64,000 nucleotides of DNA from contig JACKEP010000005.1 in NCBI GenBank assembly GCA_020632915.1, forward strand, positions 310,001 through 374,000, read 5' to 3'. Made by a program: the position numbers and the translations under genes. Positions 37,927-47,057 of this stretch are shown piece after piece. Source of the DNA: Alphaproteobacteria bacterium (GTDB taxonomy: Bacteria; Myxococcota_A; UBA796; GCA-2862545). Every line of letters starts with the position of its first letter. Position 1 is the stretch's first letter. The notes under the pieces are model-generated. The model was not told the DNA's origin and ran no database searches. It saw only the letters and a list, made by a program, of their open reading frames with translations.

Positions 37927-38919
37927 ATGCACGCACGTTCCTGGTGCCTCGCGACGGTCCTGGCGGCCGGCTGCGGCGGGGGTCTCCCCGACAGCTGGGA
38001 GGTCCTGGGCAGCAACCTCGACGAGGCCCTGCTGTCGATCACGGGCACGTCCTCGTCGGACGTGTGGTCGGTGGGCGGCGACGTCGGCAGCGGCCCGGCC
38101 GTGCTCCACTACGACGGCACCAGCTGGTCGAAGGTCGACACGGGGGATTCCGGCGACCTGTGGTGGGTGTTCGAGGCCTCCCAGGACGAGCTGTGGTTCG
38201 TCGGCGCCGACGGTCGCGCGCTGCACCACACCCCGTCGTCCGACACCACCGACGTGTTCACGCTGAACACCGACACCACCTACTTCGGGATCTGGGGCGC
38301 GGCGGCGAACGACGTGTGGACCGTGGGCGGCAACATCGACGTCGCCAGCGCCGGTGCCTCCATGTACCACTGGGACGGCAGCGCCTGGTCCGAGGTGACG
38401 CTGCCCGAGGCCGCCGCGAACCTGCGCGCGCTCTACAAGGTGTGGGGCAGCAGCGCGTCCGACGTCTGGGTCGTGGGCACCGACGGTGCGCTGCTGCACT
38501 ACGACGGCAGCGCGTGGTCCATGGCGACGTCGCCCACCGATCGCACGCTGTTCACGGTCCACGGCACGGCGTCCGACGACGTGTGGGCGGTGGGGGGCTC
38601 CGGCTCGGGCGTGCTCCTGCACTACGACGGCAGCGCCTGGACCGACGTCAGCCCCACGGCCGCACCGGCGTTCACGGGCATCTACGCTGCGCCCGACCAC
38701 GTGTTCGCGGTGGGCGCCACCGGCGGCGTCTGGGCGTCGTCGGGCGGAGACTGGGCGCCCCACCCTGCGGGGCTGGGCACGCCGGAGGATCTGCACGGCG
38801 CGTGGGTCGACGAGACGGGCGCGCTCTGGGCCGTCGGCGGCAGCGTCGCGTCTTTCCCGCTCGATCTGGGCGTGATGTTGTATGCTGGCGGTTCGGCCCC
38901 GGCGGCGATCACTCCCTGA
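37927..38919 (+). CDS. Lipoprotein with repeated SxxDVWxVG propeller-like motifs
   Basis: 330 residues from ATG 37927, with GGAGGAG upstream. The signal MHARSWCLATVLAAGCG gives a lipobox. From residue about 30 on, repeats of the type SSSDVWSVGG, HYDGTSWSKV, AANDVWTVGGN, SASDVWVVG and HYDGSAWS are seen, about six copies, suggesting a beta-propeller. This is common among Myxococcota surface lipoproteins. The 122-bp gap to the next gene holds an inverted repeat. No catalytic motif is visible. Confidence 0.8.
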   Translation: MHARSWCLATVLAAGCGGGLPDSWEVLGSNLDEALLSITGTSSSDVWSVGGDVGSGPAVLHYDGTSWSKVDTGDSGDLWWVFEASQDELWFVGADGRALHHTPSSDTTDVFTLNTDTTYFGIWGAAANDVWTVGGNIDVASAGASMYHWDGSAWSEVTLPEAAANLRALYKVWGSSASDVWVVGTDGALLHYDGSAWSMATSPTDRTLFTVHGTASDDVWAVGGSGSGVLLHYDGSAWTDVSPTAAPAFTGIYAAPDHVFAVGATGGVWASSGGDWAPHPAGLGTPEDLHGAWVDETGALWAVGGSVASFPLDLGVMLYAGGSAPAAITP

Positions 38920-38998
38920 CCCCCCCGAACGGGTCGTTCTCGGTCCAACTCGACAGCTCGCGACATTCTCCGTTGCGTTCCACCTCGTCCGGGCGTAC

Positions 38999-39015
38999 GT
39001 TCTCTGCCAGAGAAC
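38999..39015. promoter_or_regulatory. GTTCTCT/AGAGAAC inverted repeat upstream of the NHL genes
   Basis: GTTCTCT-gcc-AGAGAAC is a 7-base perfect inverted repeat 27 bp upstream of the first NHL-repeat gene. Its moderate AT content stands out from the surrounding GC-rich sequence. It could be an operator or a short hairpin terminating the upstream gene. Confidence 0.3.
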
Positions 39016-39041
39016 AGCCCGCGAGGGCATCGGAGGGTCAC

Positions 39042-40265
39042 GTGCGACGTGCGATCTGGTTGGTGCCGCTGCTTGTCGGCGCCTGCACCGAGGGAACGGA
39101 GGGCGTCCTCCGCAACTGCGACACGTCCGAGGGCACCATCTGCCCCTACGCTGGCGCGGGCAAGAACGGCTGGAACGGCGACGCCCACGACAAGCTCGAC
39201 GTGTGGTTCTCCTACCCGATGAGCATCACGTTCTCGCCCTACGGCAAGCCCGTGATCGCCGACTGGAACAACCACAAGCTGCGCCAGATCAACGACGACG
39301 GCACGCTCACCACGATCATGGGCACCGACTTCCTGGGCGACGGCGACCCCGACGAGCTCGACCGCACCGAGGCCGGCGCGCCGGGCACCACCGTCAACCT
39401 CAACCACCCCACGCAGCAGCAGTACTTCCCCGACGGCACGCTGCTGTCGGCGTCGTGGCACACCCACAAGCTGCGCACGTGGGACCCCACCTCGGGCATC
39501 GTCCACGTGTGGGCCGGTGGCGCGCCGGGCTTCGACAAGGTGGGCGAGGAGGAGGATCCCGACGCCTTCCACGACGCCGCGCTGGCCCAGTTCAACCAGC
39601 CGAAGGAAGTGCTGATCAAGGACGACGGCAACGTCTTCGTCCTCGACATGCGCAACCAGCGGGTGCGCGAGCTGATGGTCGACGACTGGCAGATCGGCAC
39701 CATCAGCGGCACCGGCGAGAAGGGCTACTGTGGCGAGGGTGTCGCCGAGGACATCTGCTGGAACTTCCCGCAGAACGCCAACCCCGAGCCCGGCGGGGCG
39801 CTGGCCCTCGACGAGGCCAACCAGCTCATGTACGTCGCCGACACCGAGAACGCGGTCATCCGCGTGATCGATCTGGTCAACGACACCACGAGCCTGCTCG
39901 CCGGCAAGCCCGGCGAAGAGGGCGACGCCGTGGGCGCTGCGGCCGACGCGCGCTTCCACTGGCCGTCCGACCTCGTGCTCGACGGCGACCAGCTGTTCGT
40001 CGCCGACGCCGACAACCACAAGATCAAGGTCATCGACCTGCCCACCGGCAACGTGTCGGTGTTCGCGGGCACGGGCGAGCCCTCCTGCGAAGTGCCCGGT
40101 GACGTCGCCATCCCCGAGGTGTGCGACAACCAGGCCGACGGCGGCGACGGCGGCCCGGCCACCGAGGCCACCCTGTACCGGCCGTTCGGCGTCGACCTCG
40201 ATCTCGACGGCAACCTCGTCATCGCCGACAGCTACGACCATCGCTTCCGCATCGTGTACCGGTGA
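39042..40265 (+). CDS. NHL-repeat lipoprotein 1
   Basis: 407 residues from GTG 39042, with GGAGGG five to ten bases upstream. The signal MRRAIWLVPLLVGAC gives a lipobox. NHL-type beta-propeller blades recur (e.g. VIADWNNHKLRQI, FVLDMRNQRVRELM, YVADTENAVIRVI, FVADADNHKIKVIDL and a final blade), each ending in an AGxG turn. Probably a surface propeller that binds a ligand or partner. It is the first of three tandem genes, eight bases from the next. Confidence 0.85.
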   Translation: MRRAIWLVPLLVGACTEGTEGVLRNCDTSEGTICPYAGAGKNGWNGDAHDKLDVWFSYPMSITFSPYGKPVIADWNNHKLRQINDDGTLTTIMGTDFLGDGDPDELDRTEAGAPGTTVNLNHPTQQQYFPDGTLLSASWHTHKLRTWDPTSGIVHVWAGGAPGFDKVGEEEDPDAFHDAALAQFNQPKEVLIKDDGNVFVLDMRNQRVRELMVDDWQIGTISGTGEKGYCGEGVAEDICWNFPQNANPEPGGALALDEANQLMYVADTENAVIRVIDLVNDTTSLLAGKPGEEGDAVGAAADARFHWPSDLVLDGDQLFVADADNHKIKVIDLPTGNVSVFAGTGEPSCEVPGDVAIPEVCDNQADGGDGGPATEATLYRPFGVDLDLDGNLVIADSYDHRFRIVYR

Positions 40266-40273
40266 GGTCTGAC

Positions 40274-41410
40274 ATGATCCGCTCTTCCCTGATTCTCGGC
40301 GCCGTGGCGCCGCTCGCCCTCATCGGCTGCACCGGCAGCCTCTGCGACGACACCGCCGGCAGCGTGTGCACGGTGGCCGGCGTGCCGCAGGTGGCCCAGT
40401 TCAGCGCCGAAGGCCTGAAGGCCGACGAAGCCGAGCTCTACCTGCCGCAGGACATGACGGTCGGCCCCGACGGGCTGCTCTACATCGTCGACTTCAACAA
40501 CCACCGCCTCCGCCGCATCGTCGAGGACGGCACGGTCGAGACGATCGCGGGCACCGGCTTCCTGGGCGACGGTCCCGAGGGCCCGGCCGACCTGTTCGCG
40601 TTCAACCACCCCACGAACATCGCGTTCGACCCCCTCGACGACACCAAGCTGTACATCGCCGCCTGGCACAACAGCCGCGTGAACGTGCTCGACCTCGAGA
40701 CGGGTGAGCTCGACTTCGAGGCCGGCACCGGCGGTCGTTCGTTCGGTGGCGACGGTGGGCCCGCGCGCGACGCGGTCCTCGACCTGCCCGCCGGCATCGC
40801 GTTCGCCCAGGACGGCACGCTCTACGTGTCCGACCAGGCCAACCAGCTCATCCGCCGCATCAAGACCGACCAGACCATCGACACGGTGGCGGGGCGCCAG
40901 CGTGACCAGGGCTACTCCGGCGACGGCGGTCCGGCGCTCGACGCGCAGTTCCATGCCGCGGTGGGGCAGGAGGCCGATCCGTCGAGCCGCCTGAACCTGC
41001 ACGACGGGGTGCTCTACCTGGCCGACACGTCGAACCACGTCATCCGCACGATCGACACGTCCACGTGGATGGTGGGCACGTTCGCCGGCAAGGGCGAGCA
41101 GCCCGGCTTCAGCGGCGACGGCGGCGCCGCCACCGACGCGCTCATGCGCAACCCGCGTGATGTCGAGATCGCCGACGACGGCACCGTCTACGTGGCCGAC
41201 ACCGACAACTTCTGCGTGCGCCGCATCGACACGAGCGGCGTGATCACGACGGTTGCCGGTCAGTGCGGTCAGTTCGGCTACGGCGGCGACGGCGGCGCGG
41301 CCACCGACGCGCTGTTCGGCAAGATCTACGGCATCGAGCTCACGCCCGACGCCTCGATGCTCTACATCGCCGACACGTCGAACCACATCATCCGGCGCGT
41401 CAACCTCTAG
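40274..41410 (+). CDS. NHL-repeat lipoprotein 2
   Basis: 378 residues from ATG 40274 with GAGG upstream. The signal ends in LALIGC (lipobox). At least six NHL blades are seen: YIVDFNNHRLRRIV, YIAAWHNSRVNVL, YVSDQANQLIRRI, YLADTSNHVIRTI, YVADTDNFCVRRI and YIADTSNHIIRRV, separated by AGxGxxGFSGDGG turns. It resembles genes 1 and 3 and probably arose by duplication. The role is likely binding rather than catalysis. Confidence 0.87.
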   Translation: MIRSSLILGAVAPLALIGCTGSLCDDTAGSVCTVAGVPQVAQFSAEGLKADEAELYLPQDMTVGPDGLLYIVDFNNHRLRRIVEDGTVETIAGTGFLGDGPEGPADLFAFNHPTNIAFDPLDDTKLYIAAWHNSRVNVLDLETGELDFEAGTGGRSFGGDGGPARDAVLDLPAGIAFAQDGTLYVSDQANQLIRRIKTDQTIDTVAGRQRDQGYSGDGGPALDAQFHAAVGQEADPSSRLNLHDGVLYLADTSNHVIRTIDTSTWMVGTFAGKGEQPGFSGDGGAATDALMRNPRDVEIADDGTVYVADTDNFCVRRIDTSGVITTVAGQCGQFGYGGDGGAATDALFGKIYGIELTPDASMLYIADTSNHIIRRVNL

Positions 41411-41423
41411 GGAGGGCGCCACC

Positions 41424-42518
41424 GTGAGGCTGGCAGGTCGTTGCATGGCGGGCGCGCTCGGCGCGCTCGCCCTGGTGTCACAGTCCGGGTGTGGGGGGGG
41501 CTGCGACGCGGAAGGGGCCATGTGCATCATCGCTGGACTCGACGGAGAGCTCGGGTCCAACGGTGACGACCTGCCAGCCCTGGAGACCCTGCTGTACTTC
41601 CCGACGGCGCTCACGTGGTCGCCCCAGGGACGTCTCGTCATCGACGACTTCAACAACATGCGCATCCGCGAGCTTCAGGACGACGGCACCCTCGTCACGC
41701 TCGCCGGGAGCGGCTTCCACGCCTACGCGATCCCGGGCGATCCCGCGCGGTCCTCGCCGCTGGAGAACCCGGTGGACATCAGCTTCCTCCCCGACGGGCG
41801 GCTGCTGATCTCCGAGCTGCACGCCGCGCGCATCCTGGTGCTCGAAGACGACGGCACGCTCGGTGTCATCGCGGGCACCGGCCAGCCCGGGTTCAGCGGC
41901 AACGGCGGGCCGGCGGTCGACGCGGAGCTGTCCGAGTCCGCGGGTGTGGCCACCGACACCGACGGGCGGATCTACGTCGCCGACACCGACAACGACTGCC
42001 TGCGCGTGGTCGACACCGACGGCTCCATCCGGGTCCTGCTCGGCGACGACGACGGCACGGTGGTGGGCGACACGGCGCTGTCGTCGCCCCAGCGCGTGCG
42101 GGTGCAGGACGACCGCTTGCTGGTGGCCGACACCCGCAACCACACCGTGCGCGCGCTCGACCTGACCACGGGCAACATCCGGGTGGTGGCGGGCACCGGC
42201 GCGCCGGGCTTCTCCGGCGACGGGGGGCCGGCCGAGCAGGCCGCCCTGTTCGATCCCTACAGCGCCGTCTTCGGTCCCGACGGCAGCATCTACATCGCCG
42301 ACTCGGGCAACCACCGCATCCGCAAGGTCGACCCCGACGGCACGATCACCACCGTCGCCGGCACCGGTGAGGAGGGCTCGGCCCGCGACGGCGTGCCTGC
42401 CACCCAGGGCGCGCTGTCCTACCCGGTCGACATGTTGCCCGGTCCCGACGGGGCGCTGTACATCGCCGACATGAAGAACGGCGTGGTCCGCCGGGTCGCC
42501 GGGCCGGCGTCGGAGTAG
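41424..42518 (+). CDS. NHL-repeat lipoprotein 3
   Basis: 364 residues from GTG 41424 after GGGAGGG; an internal ATG at 41445 is less likely. The signal ends with VSQSGCG, a weak lipobox. NHL blades include VIDDFNNMRIREL, LISELHAARILVL, YVADTDNDCLRVV, LVADTRNHTVRALD, YIADSGNHRIRKV and YIADMKNGVVRRV. It closes the tandem triplet. A 130-residue haem-motif lipoprotein follows within 45 bp in the same direction and may belong to the transcript. Confidence 0.85.
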   Translation: MRLAGRCMAGALGALALVSQSGCGGGCDAEGAMCIIAGLDGELGSNGDDLPALETLLYFPTALTWSPQGRLVIDDFNNMRIRELQDDGTLVTLAGSGFHAYAIPGDPARSSPLENPVDISFLPDGRLLISELHAARILVLEDDGTLGVIAGTGQPGFSGNGGPAVDAELSESAGVATDTDGRIYVADTDNDCLRVVDTDGSIRVLLGDDDGTVVGDTALSSPQRVRVQDDRLLVADTRNHTVRALDLTTGNIRVVAGTGAPGFSGDGGPAEQAALFDPYSAVFGPDGSIYIADSGNHRIRKVDPDGTITTVAGTGEEGSARDGVPATQGALSYPVDMLPGPDGALYIADMKNGVVRRVAGPASE

Positions 42519-42561
42519 CTGGACGCGCGGGCACGCGGTGCTGCCCGCGGTGGAGGTCGAC

Positions 42562-42954
42562 GTGGTGCGTGGCGGGACGTGGCTCGTGGGGATGGCGATC
42601 TGGAGCGGCTGTGGCGGCGACGCCACGCCGACGCTGTCGGGCGACATCGCGCCCCTGTTCCAGCGCAACTGCACCACGTCGGGGTGCCACGGCGGGCCCG
42701 AGGCGCAGACGGGGCTCGACCTGTCCGACGGGGTCGCGTGGGCCCAGCTCGTCGGCGTGGCGTCCTCCGAGGCGCCGTCGGTCGATCGCGTGGTGCCGGG
42801 CAACGCCGACGACAGCTACCTGATCCACAAGCTCGAAGGCACGGCCGAGGCCGTGGGCGGCAGCGGCGACATCATGCCGCCCGGCTTCGGGCTGGCGCAG
42901 AGCGACATCGACCTCGTCCGCGCGTGGATCGAGGCGGGCGCGCTCGACGACTGA
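42562..42954 (+). CDS. Small secreted protein with CX4CH haem-like motif
   Basis: 130 residues from GTG 42562, following GGAGGT. The short hydrophobic N-terminus ends in SGCG and gives a probable lipobox. DIAPLFQRNCTTSGCHGG has a Cys-x4-Cys-His, a variant of the c-type haem site. The rest (GLDLSDG, VVPGNADDSYLIHKLEG, MPPGFGLAQSDIDLVRAWI) matches the small cytochrome-like domain common in Myxococcota and Planctomycetota secreted proteins. Haem attachment is plausible but the spacing is non-standard. Confidence 0.75.
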   Translation: MVRGGTWLVGMAIWSGCGGDATPTLSGDIAPLFQRNCTTSGCHGGPEAQTGLDLSDGVAWAQLVGVASSEAPSVDRVVPGNADDSYLIHKLEGTAEAVGGSGDIMPPGFGLAQSDIDLVRAWIEAGALDD

Positions 42955-43088
42955 CCCAGCGGGACGGCCGTCAGAGGGTGGATTAGGGCACGGGGGCCGC
43001 AGACCAGGTGGTCGGCGGCGTCACCCCTGTCCCACGGGTCGCACGTCCTTCGTTCGGGCGGCGGCGCGCGGGCTACCGGAGCCACCCC

Positions 43089-44888
43089 ATGGAGCAGCAA
43101 GCAGAGGACTTCGATCTCGAGGCACGGGAGCTCTCCCCCGTGGAGACCCTGCGACACAGCGCGGCGCACCTGTTGGCGTCGGCGGTCGCTCGGCTCTACC
43201 CGGGCACCCGGTTCGCGATCGGGCCGCACATCGAGCACGGGTTCTACTACGACATGGACGTCGCCGGGACGATCTCGGAGGACGACCTGTCTCGCATCGA
43301 AGACGAGATGCGCACCATCGCGAAGGGCAACCACCCGTTCGTGCGCACCCACATGAACCGCGCCGACGCGCTGGCGTGGGCCGAGCAGCAGGGCCAGGTC
43401 TACAAGGCCGAGCTCATCGCCGGCTTCGACACCGACACGGTCGGGTTCTACACGCACGGCAACTTCACCGACATGTGCGCCGGACCCCACGTCCGCTACT
43501 CGTCCAAGCTCAAGCACTTCAAGCTCACCAAGGTGGCCGGTGCCTACTGGCGGGGCGACGAGAAGCGCCCGATGCTCACCCGCGTCTACGGCGTCGCGTT
43601 CGAGACGAAGGAGGAGCTGGAGAAGCACCTCCACTTCCTCGAAGAGGCGAAGAAGCGCGACCACCGCCGCCTCGGCAAGGAACTCGACCTGTTCCTGTTC
43701 CACGAGTGGGCGCCCGGTGCGGCGTTCTGGCTGCCCCACGGCGAGCACATCTACAGCACGCTCTCCGAGCGGATGCGCAAGCTGCTGGCCGGCGAGGGCT
43801 ACAGCGTGGTGCGCACGCCGCTGATCTTCGACAGCCAGCTGTTCCAGACCAGCGGGCACTGGCAGCACTACCGCGACGACATGTTCCACTTCCCCGAGTC
43901 CCACCACGGCGACAAGGAGGAGCGTCTCGAAGCGCAGGAGGCCCACGAGCAGCGCTGGTACGGCGTCAAGCCGATGAACTGCCCGTCCCACATGCTGATC
44001 TACCGGTCGCGCAAGCGCAGCTACCGCGAGCTGCCCCTGCGTCTGCACGATCAGGGTGTGCTCCATCGCAACGAGCGGTCGGGCGCGCTCGGCGGGCTGG
44101 TGCGCGTGCGCCAGTTCAGCCAGGACGACGCCCACATCTTCTGCATGGAGGATCAGATCGCCGACGAGGTGGCGGGCGTGCTGTCGCTGGTCGACCGCAT
44201 CTACTCGGCGTTCGGCATGGGCTTCGAGCTGCACCTGTCCACCCGCCCGGTCGACAAGCTGGGCGACGACGCGCTGTGGGACCAGGCCGAGAACGCGCTG
44301 CGTGAGGCCCTGGATCGCACCGGCCGACCCTACGGGATCAAGGAGGGCGACGGTGCCTTCTACGGCCCGAAGATCGACTTCGACGTGCTCGACGCGCTGG
44401 AGCGTCGCCACCAGTGCGCCACGATCCAGCTCGACTTCCAGCTGCCCCGCCGCTTCGAGCTCACGTACGCCGGCGCCGACAACCAGCTGCACGTCCCCGT
44501 GGTGATCCACCGCGCGGTGATGGGCAGCTTCGAGCGGTTCATCGGCATCCTGATCGAGCACTTCGCCGGGGCGTTCCCCGTGTGGCTGGCGCCCGAGCAG
44601 GTCCGCGTGCTCACGGTGTCCGAGCGCACCAACGACTACGGGCGCGACGTCACTGACCGGCTGCGTGCCGCGGGAATCCGGGCCACGCACGACGATGGCG
44701 ACGACAAGATCGGCTACAAGATCCGCGTGACCCACGGGAAGAAGGTTCCGTACATGGCCGTCATCGGTGTGCGTGAGGCGGAGGAGGGCACCGTGTCCAT
44801 CCGCTCGCGCGACCACGGCGACCTGGGGAGCCTGGCGCTCGAGGACTTCATCGCGCGGGTGCAGGGTGAGAGCGACATCCCGTTCTAG
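43089..44888 (+). CDS. thrS: Threonyl-tRNA synthetase lacking the TGS domain
   Basis: 599 residues from ATG 43089, with GGAG upstream. The N-terminal editing domain has HSAAH (23-27) and the CAGPH partner. The catalytic domain has class II motifs with zinc ligand Cys in MNCPSH, and the C-terminal anticodon domain begins LAPEQVRVLTVSE. Usual ThrRS starts with about 60 residues of TGS domain (N1) that are absent here, and the upstream 134 bp contain no in-frame TGS. Charging of tRNA-Thr and editing of Ser-tRNA are expected. Confidence 0.93.
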   Translation: MEQQAEDFDLEARELSPVETLRHSAAHLLASAVARLYPGTRFAIGPHIEHGFYYDMDVAGTISEDDLSRIEDEMRTIAKGNHPFVRTHMNRADALAWAEQQGQVYKAELIAGFDTDTVGFYTHGNFTDMCAGPHVRYSSKLKHFKLTKVAGAYWRGDEKRPMLTRVYGVAFETKEELEKHLHFLEEAKKRDHRRLGKELDLFLFHEWAPGAAFWLPHGEHIYSTLSERMRKLLAGEGYSVVRTPLIFDSQLFQTSGHWQHYRDDMFHFPESHHGDKEERLEAQEAHEQRWYGVKPMNCPSHMLIYRSRKRSYRELPLRLHDQGVLHRNERSGALGGLVRVRQFSQDDAHIFCMEDQIADEVAGVLSLVDRIYSAFGMGFELHLSTRPVDKLGDDALWDQAENALREALDRTGRPYGIKEGDGAFYGPKIDFDVLDALERRHQCATIQLDFQLPRRFELTYAGADNQLHVPVVIHRAVMGSFERFIGILIEHFAGAFPVWLAPEQVRVLTVSERTNDYGRDVTDRLRAAGIRATHDDGDDKIGYKIRVTHGKKVPYMAVIGVREAEEGTVSIRSRDHGDLGSLALEDFIARVQGESDIPF

Positions 44889-44892
44889 GCTG

Positions 44893-45591
44893 GTGGGTGT
44901 GGCGGCCGTCGTGGCCGCCACGCTCGGGTGCGGCGCGGGCGACCGGCCCGCGTCGCCGCCCTCCACGCCGTCGCCACCGGCGGTGGCGGACGCCCCGCCC
45001 CCCGGCGAGGCGTCGGCCGACGCGGTCGCGCCCGACAAGCCGACGATCGAGGGGTTCCGCGGCACGCTCACGCTGGCCAGCCCCACCAGCAGCGTCGTGG
45101 CCTGCGACGGCAGCACGCCGACGGTCGACGGCGTCGAGGCGTTCGCCAGCGAGATCCGCGGCGCCCTGCCCGGGGTGTCGGGTCCGGTCTACATCGAGGC
45201 GCGGATTGGGCCGGGGGCCCAGGGGCAGCGGCTCCTGAGGGCGCTCGACGTCGCCGTCGCCGAGGGGCCCGGCTGTGGCCTGGCGGCCGATGGCTGGCAG
45301 CTGCGGGCCACGGGCAACGAGCCGTTCTGGTGGGCCGAGCTCAGGGGCGGCGACGTGCGCTGGCAGCGCATGGACGATCCCGCGCCCACCACCGTCCGCG
45401 TGGGCGTGCCCACCTCCGAGGCGAAGCGGCGGGTGTGGTCGGGCCGGGGAGCGGGCGACGTGCCCGTCGCCTTCGACGTGCGCCGGGAGCGCTGCCGCGA
45501 CACGATGGCCAGCGCCTTCTACCCCTACACCGCCACGCTCACCGTCGGGGACTGGACCGGCACGGGCTGCGCGCGCACCCCGCCGCCCTGA
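44893..45591 (+). CDS. Lipoprotein with COG3650-like domain
   Basis: 232 residues from GTG 44893, five bases after thrS. The start lacks a clear ribosome site, so coupling to thrS is possible. The signal ends in AATLGCG (lipobox). A low-complexity Pro/Ala segment (30-55) is followed by a domain containing GNEPFWWAEL and CRDTMASAFYPYTATL, matching the COG3650-type predicted outer-membrane lipoprotein signature (GNEPFW and C.D.MS...YP). Function of the family is unknown. Confidence 0.75.
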   Translation: MGVAAVVAATLGCGAGDRPASPPSTPSPPAVADAPPPGEASADAVAPDKPTIEGFRGTLTLASPTSSVVACDGSTPTVDGVEAFASEIRGALPGVSGPVYIEARIGPGAQGQRLLRALDVAVAEGPGCGLAADGWQLRATGNEPFWWAELRGGDVRWQRMDDPAPTTVRVGVPTSEAKRRVWSGRGAGDVPVAFDVRRERCRDTMASAFYPYTATLTVGDWTGTGCARTPPP

Positions 45592-45690
45592 GTCCACCGG
45601 GACGACGCCGGCCACGAACCCGACGAACGGCGACGTGACGTGCCCGCGGCGGGGCGACCGCCGGGCTACACTTGGCGCCCGGAGGCATGC

Positions 45691-47028
45691 ATGGTCAGGT
45701 GGATGGCGGTGACGGTCGGGCTCGCGCTCGCGGGGTGCGCAGCCCCCACCGATGACGACGGCGACACCGACACCGACACGGTCGCAGCGGTCGACGACGG
45801 CGTCGTCACCTACCACCGCGACGTGCGCCCGATCTTCGATCGCCACTGCGCCGCCTGCCACACGGACGGGGGCGTGGCGCCCTTCTCGATGACCTACGCG
45901 GCCGACGCGTGGGCCGACGGACCGCCGTCGTGGGTGCCCACGGCGGTGGCGGCGATGGAGGCCGGCACCATGCCGCCGTGGATGCCGTCGCAGGACTGCC
46001 AGCCGATCCAGGGCGCCCGCGTCCTGCCCGACGGGGCCCTGGACACGGTCACCGCCTGGGCCGACGGCGGCTTCGTCGAGGGCGACCCCTCCACCTACAA
46101 GGCGCGCACCACCGACGCGGCGCTCGATCTCGGCGAGCCGACGCTCACGCTCCGCGGCGACGCCGCCTACACCCCCGATCGCGCGCGGCCCGACGACTAC
46201 CGCTGTTTCGTCCTCGATCACACCTTCGAGGAGGAGGCCTGGCTCGACGCGTTCACGGTGGTGCCCGACGCCCTGTCGATGGTCCACCACGTGATCCTCT
46301 ACCGGCTGGATGCCGACTACGCCGACGACGTCGCCCGGTGGGACGCCGAGGACGACGGCCCCGGGTACACGTGCTTCGGCAGCCCGGGCACCTGGGAGGC
46401 CGAGACGGTGGCGGGCTGGGCGCCGGGCAGCACGCCCGAGGTCTACGGCGACGATCTGGCGCGCCGCATCAGCGCCGGCTCCGTGCTCGTGCTGCAGATG
46501 CACTACAACACGCTGACGCTGCCCACCGCGGCCACCACGCCGTCCGACCGCACCGGCGTGGCGCTGTGGCTGGGCGAGCGGCCGCGGCTGGAGCTGCGCA
46601 GCTTCCCGTTCGCCGACCTCGACCTGTACCTGCCCGCCGGCGATCCCGACGTCAGCGCCACGTTCGACGCCTCGCTCGACTTCCTCACCCGCAACGTGCG
46701 GCTGAAGGGTGCGTTCCCGCACATGCACCAGCTCGGCGTGTCGATGCGGGTCGACGTGGTCCGCGACGACGGCAGCGAGACGTGCCTCGTCGACATCCCC
46801 GACTGGGACTTCAACTGGCAGCAGGCCTACTTCTACGACGACGACGTCGACCTGTTCGTGGGTCCCGACGACCAGCTCCGCATCTCGTGCACCTACGACA
46901 ACTCCACGGCCAACCAGCCGGTGGTCAACGGCAGCCAGCTCGAGCCCCGCGACGTGGCCTGGGGGGACGGCAGCCTCGACGAGATGTGCCTGGCCTACCT
47001 GTATGCGTCGCTGCCCGTGGCGCAGTAG
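45691..47028 (+). CDS. Lipoprotein copper monooxygenase (PHM-like) with N-terminal CxxCH
   Basis: 445 residues from ATG 45691, with GGAGG upstream. Lipidated Cys16, an Asp/Thr linker, then CAACH (53-57) for a c-type haem. The rest resembles copper type II ascorbate-dependent monooxygenases of the PHM/DBM class: MVHHVILYR, VLQMHYNT and FPHMHQLGV supply His/Met-type copper ligands. The haem could pass electrons to copper in place of ascorbate. It is secreted to the outer face of the envelope. This architecture recurs in Myxococcota. Confidence 0.85.
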   Translation: MVRWMAVTVGLALAGCAAPTDDDGDTDTDTVAAVDDGVVTYHRDVRPIFDRHCAACHTDGGVAPFSMTYAADAWADGPPSWVPTAVAAMEAGTMPPWMPSQDCQPIQGARVLPDGALDTVTAWADGGFVEGDPSTYKARTTDAALDLGEPTLTLRGDAAYTPDRARPDDYRCFVLDHTFEEEAWLDAFTVVPDALSMVHHVILYRLDADYADDVARWDAEDDGPGYTCFGSPGTWEAETVAGWAPGSTPEVYGDDLARRISAGSVLVLQMHYNTLTLPTAATTPSDRTGVALWLGERPRLELRSFPFADLDLYLPAGDPDVSATFDASLDFLTRNVRLKGAFPHMHQLGVSMRVDVVRDDGSETCLVDIPDWDFNWQQAYFYDDDVDLFVGPDDQLRISCTYDNSTANQPVVNGSQLEPRDVAWGDGSLDEMCLAYLYASLPVAQ

Positions 47029-47057
47029 GTCGCCGTCCGCGCGCGCTGGAGGAGCGG

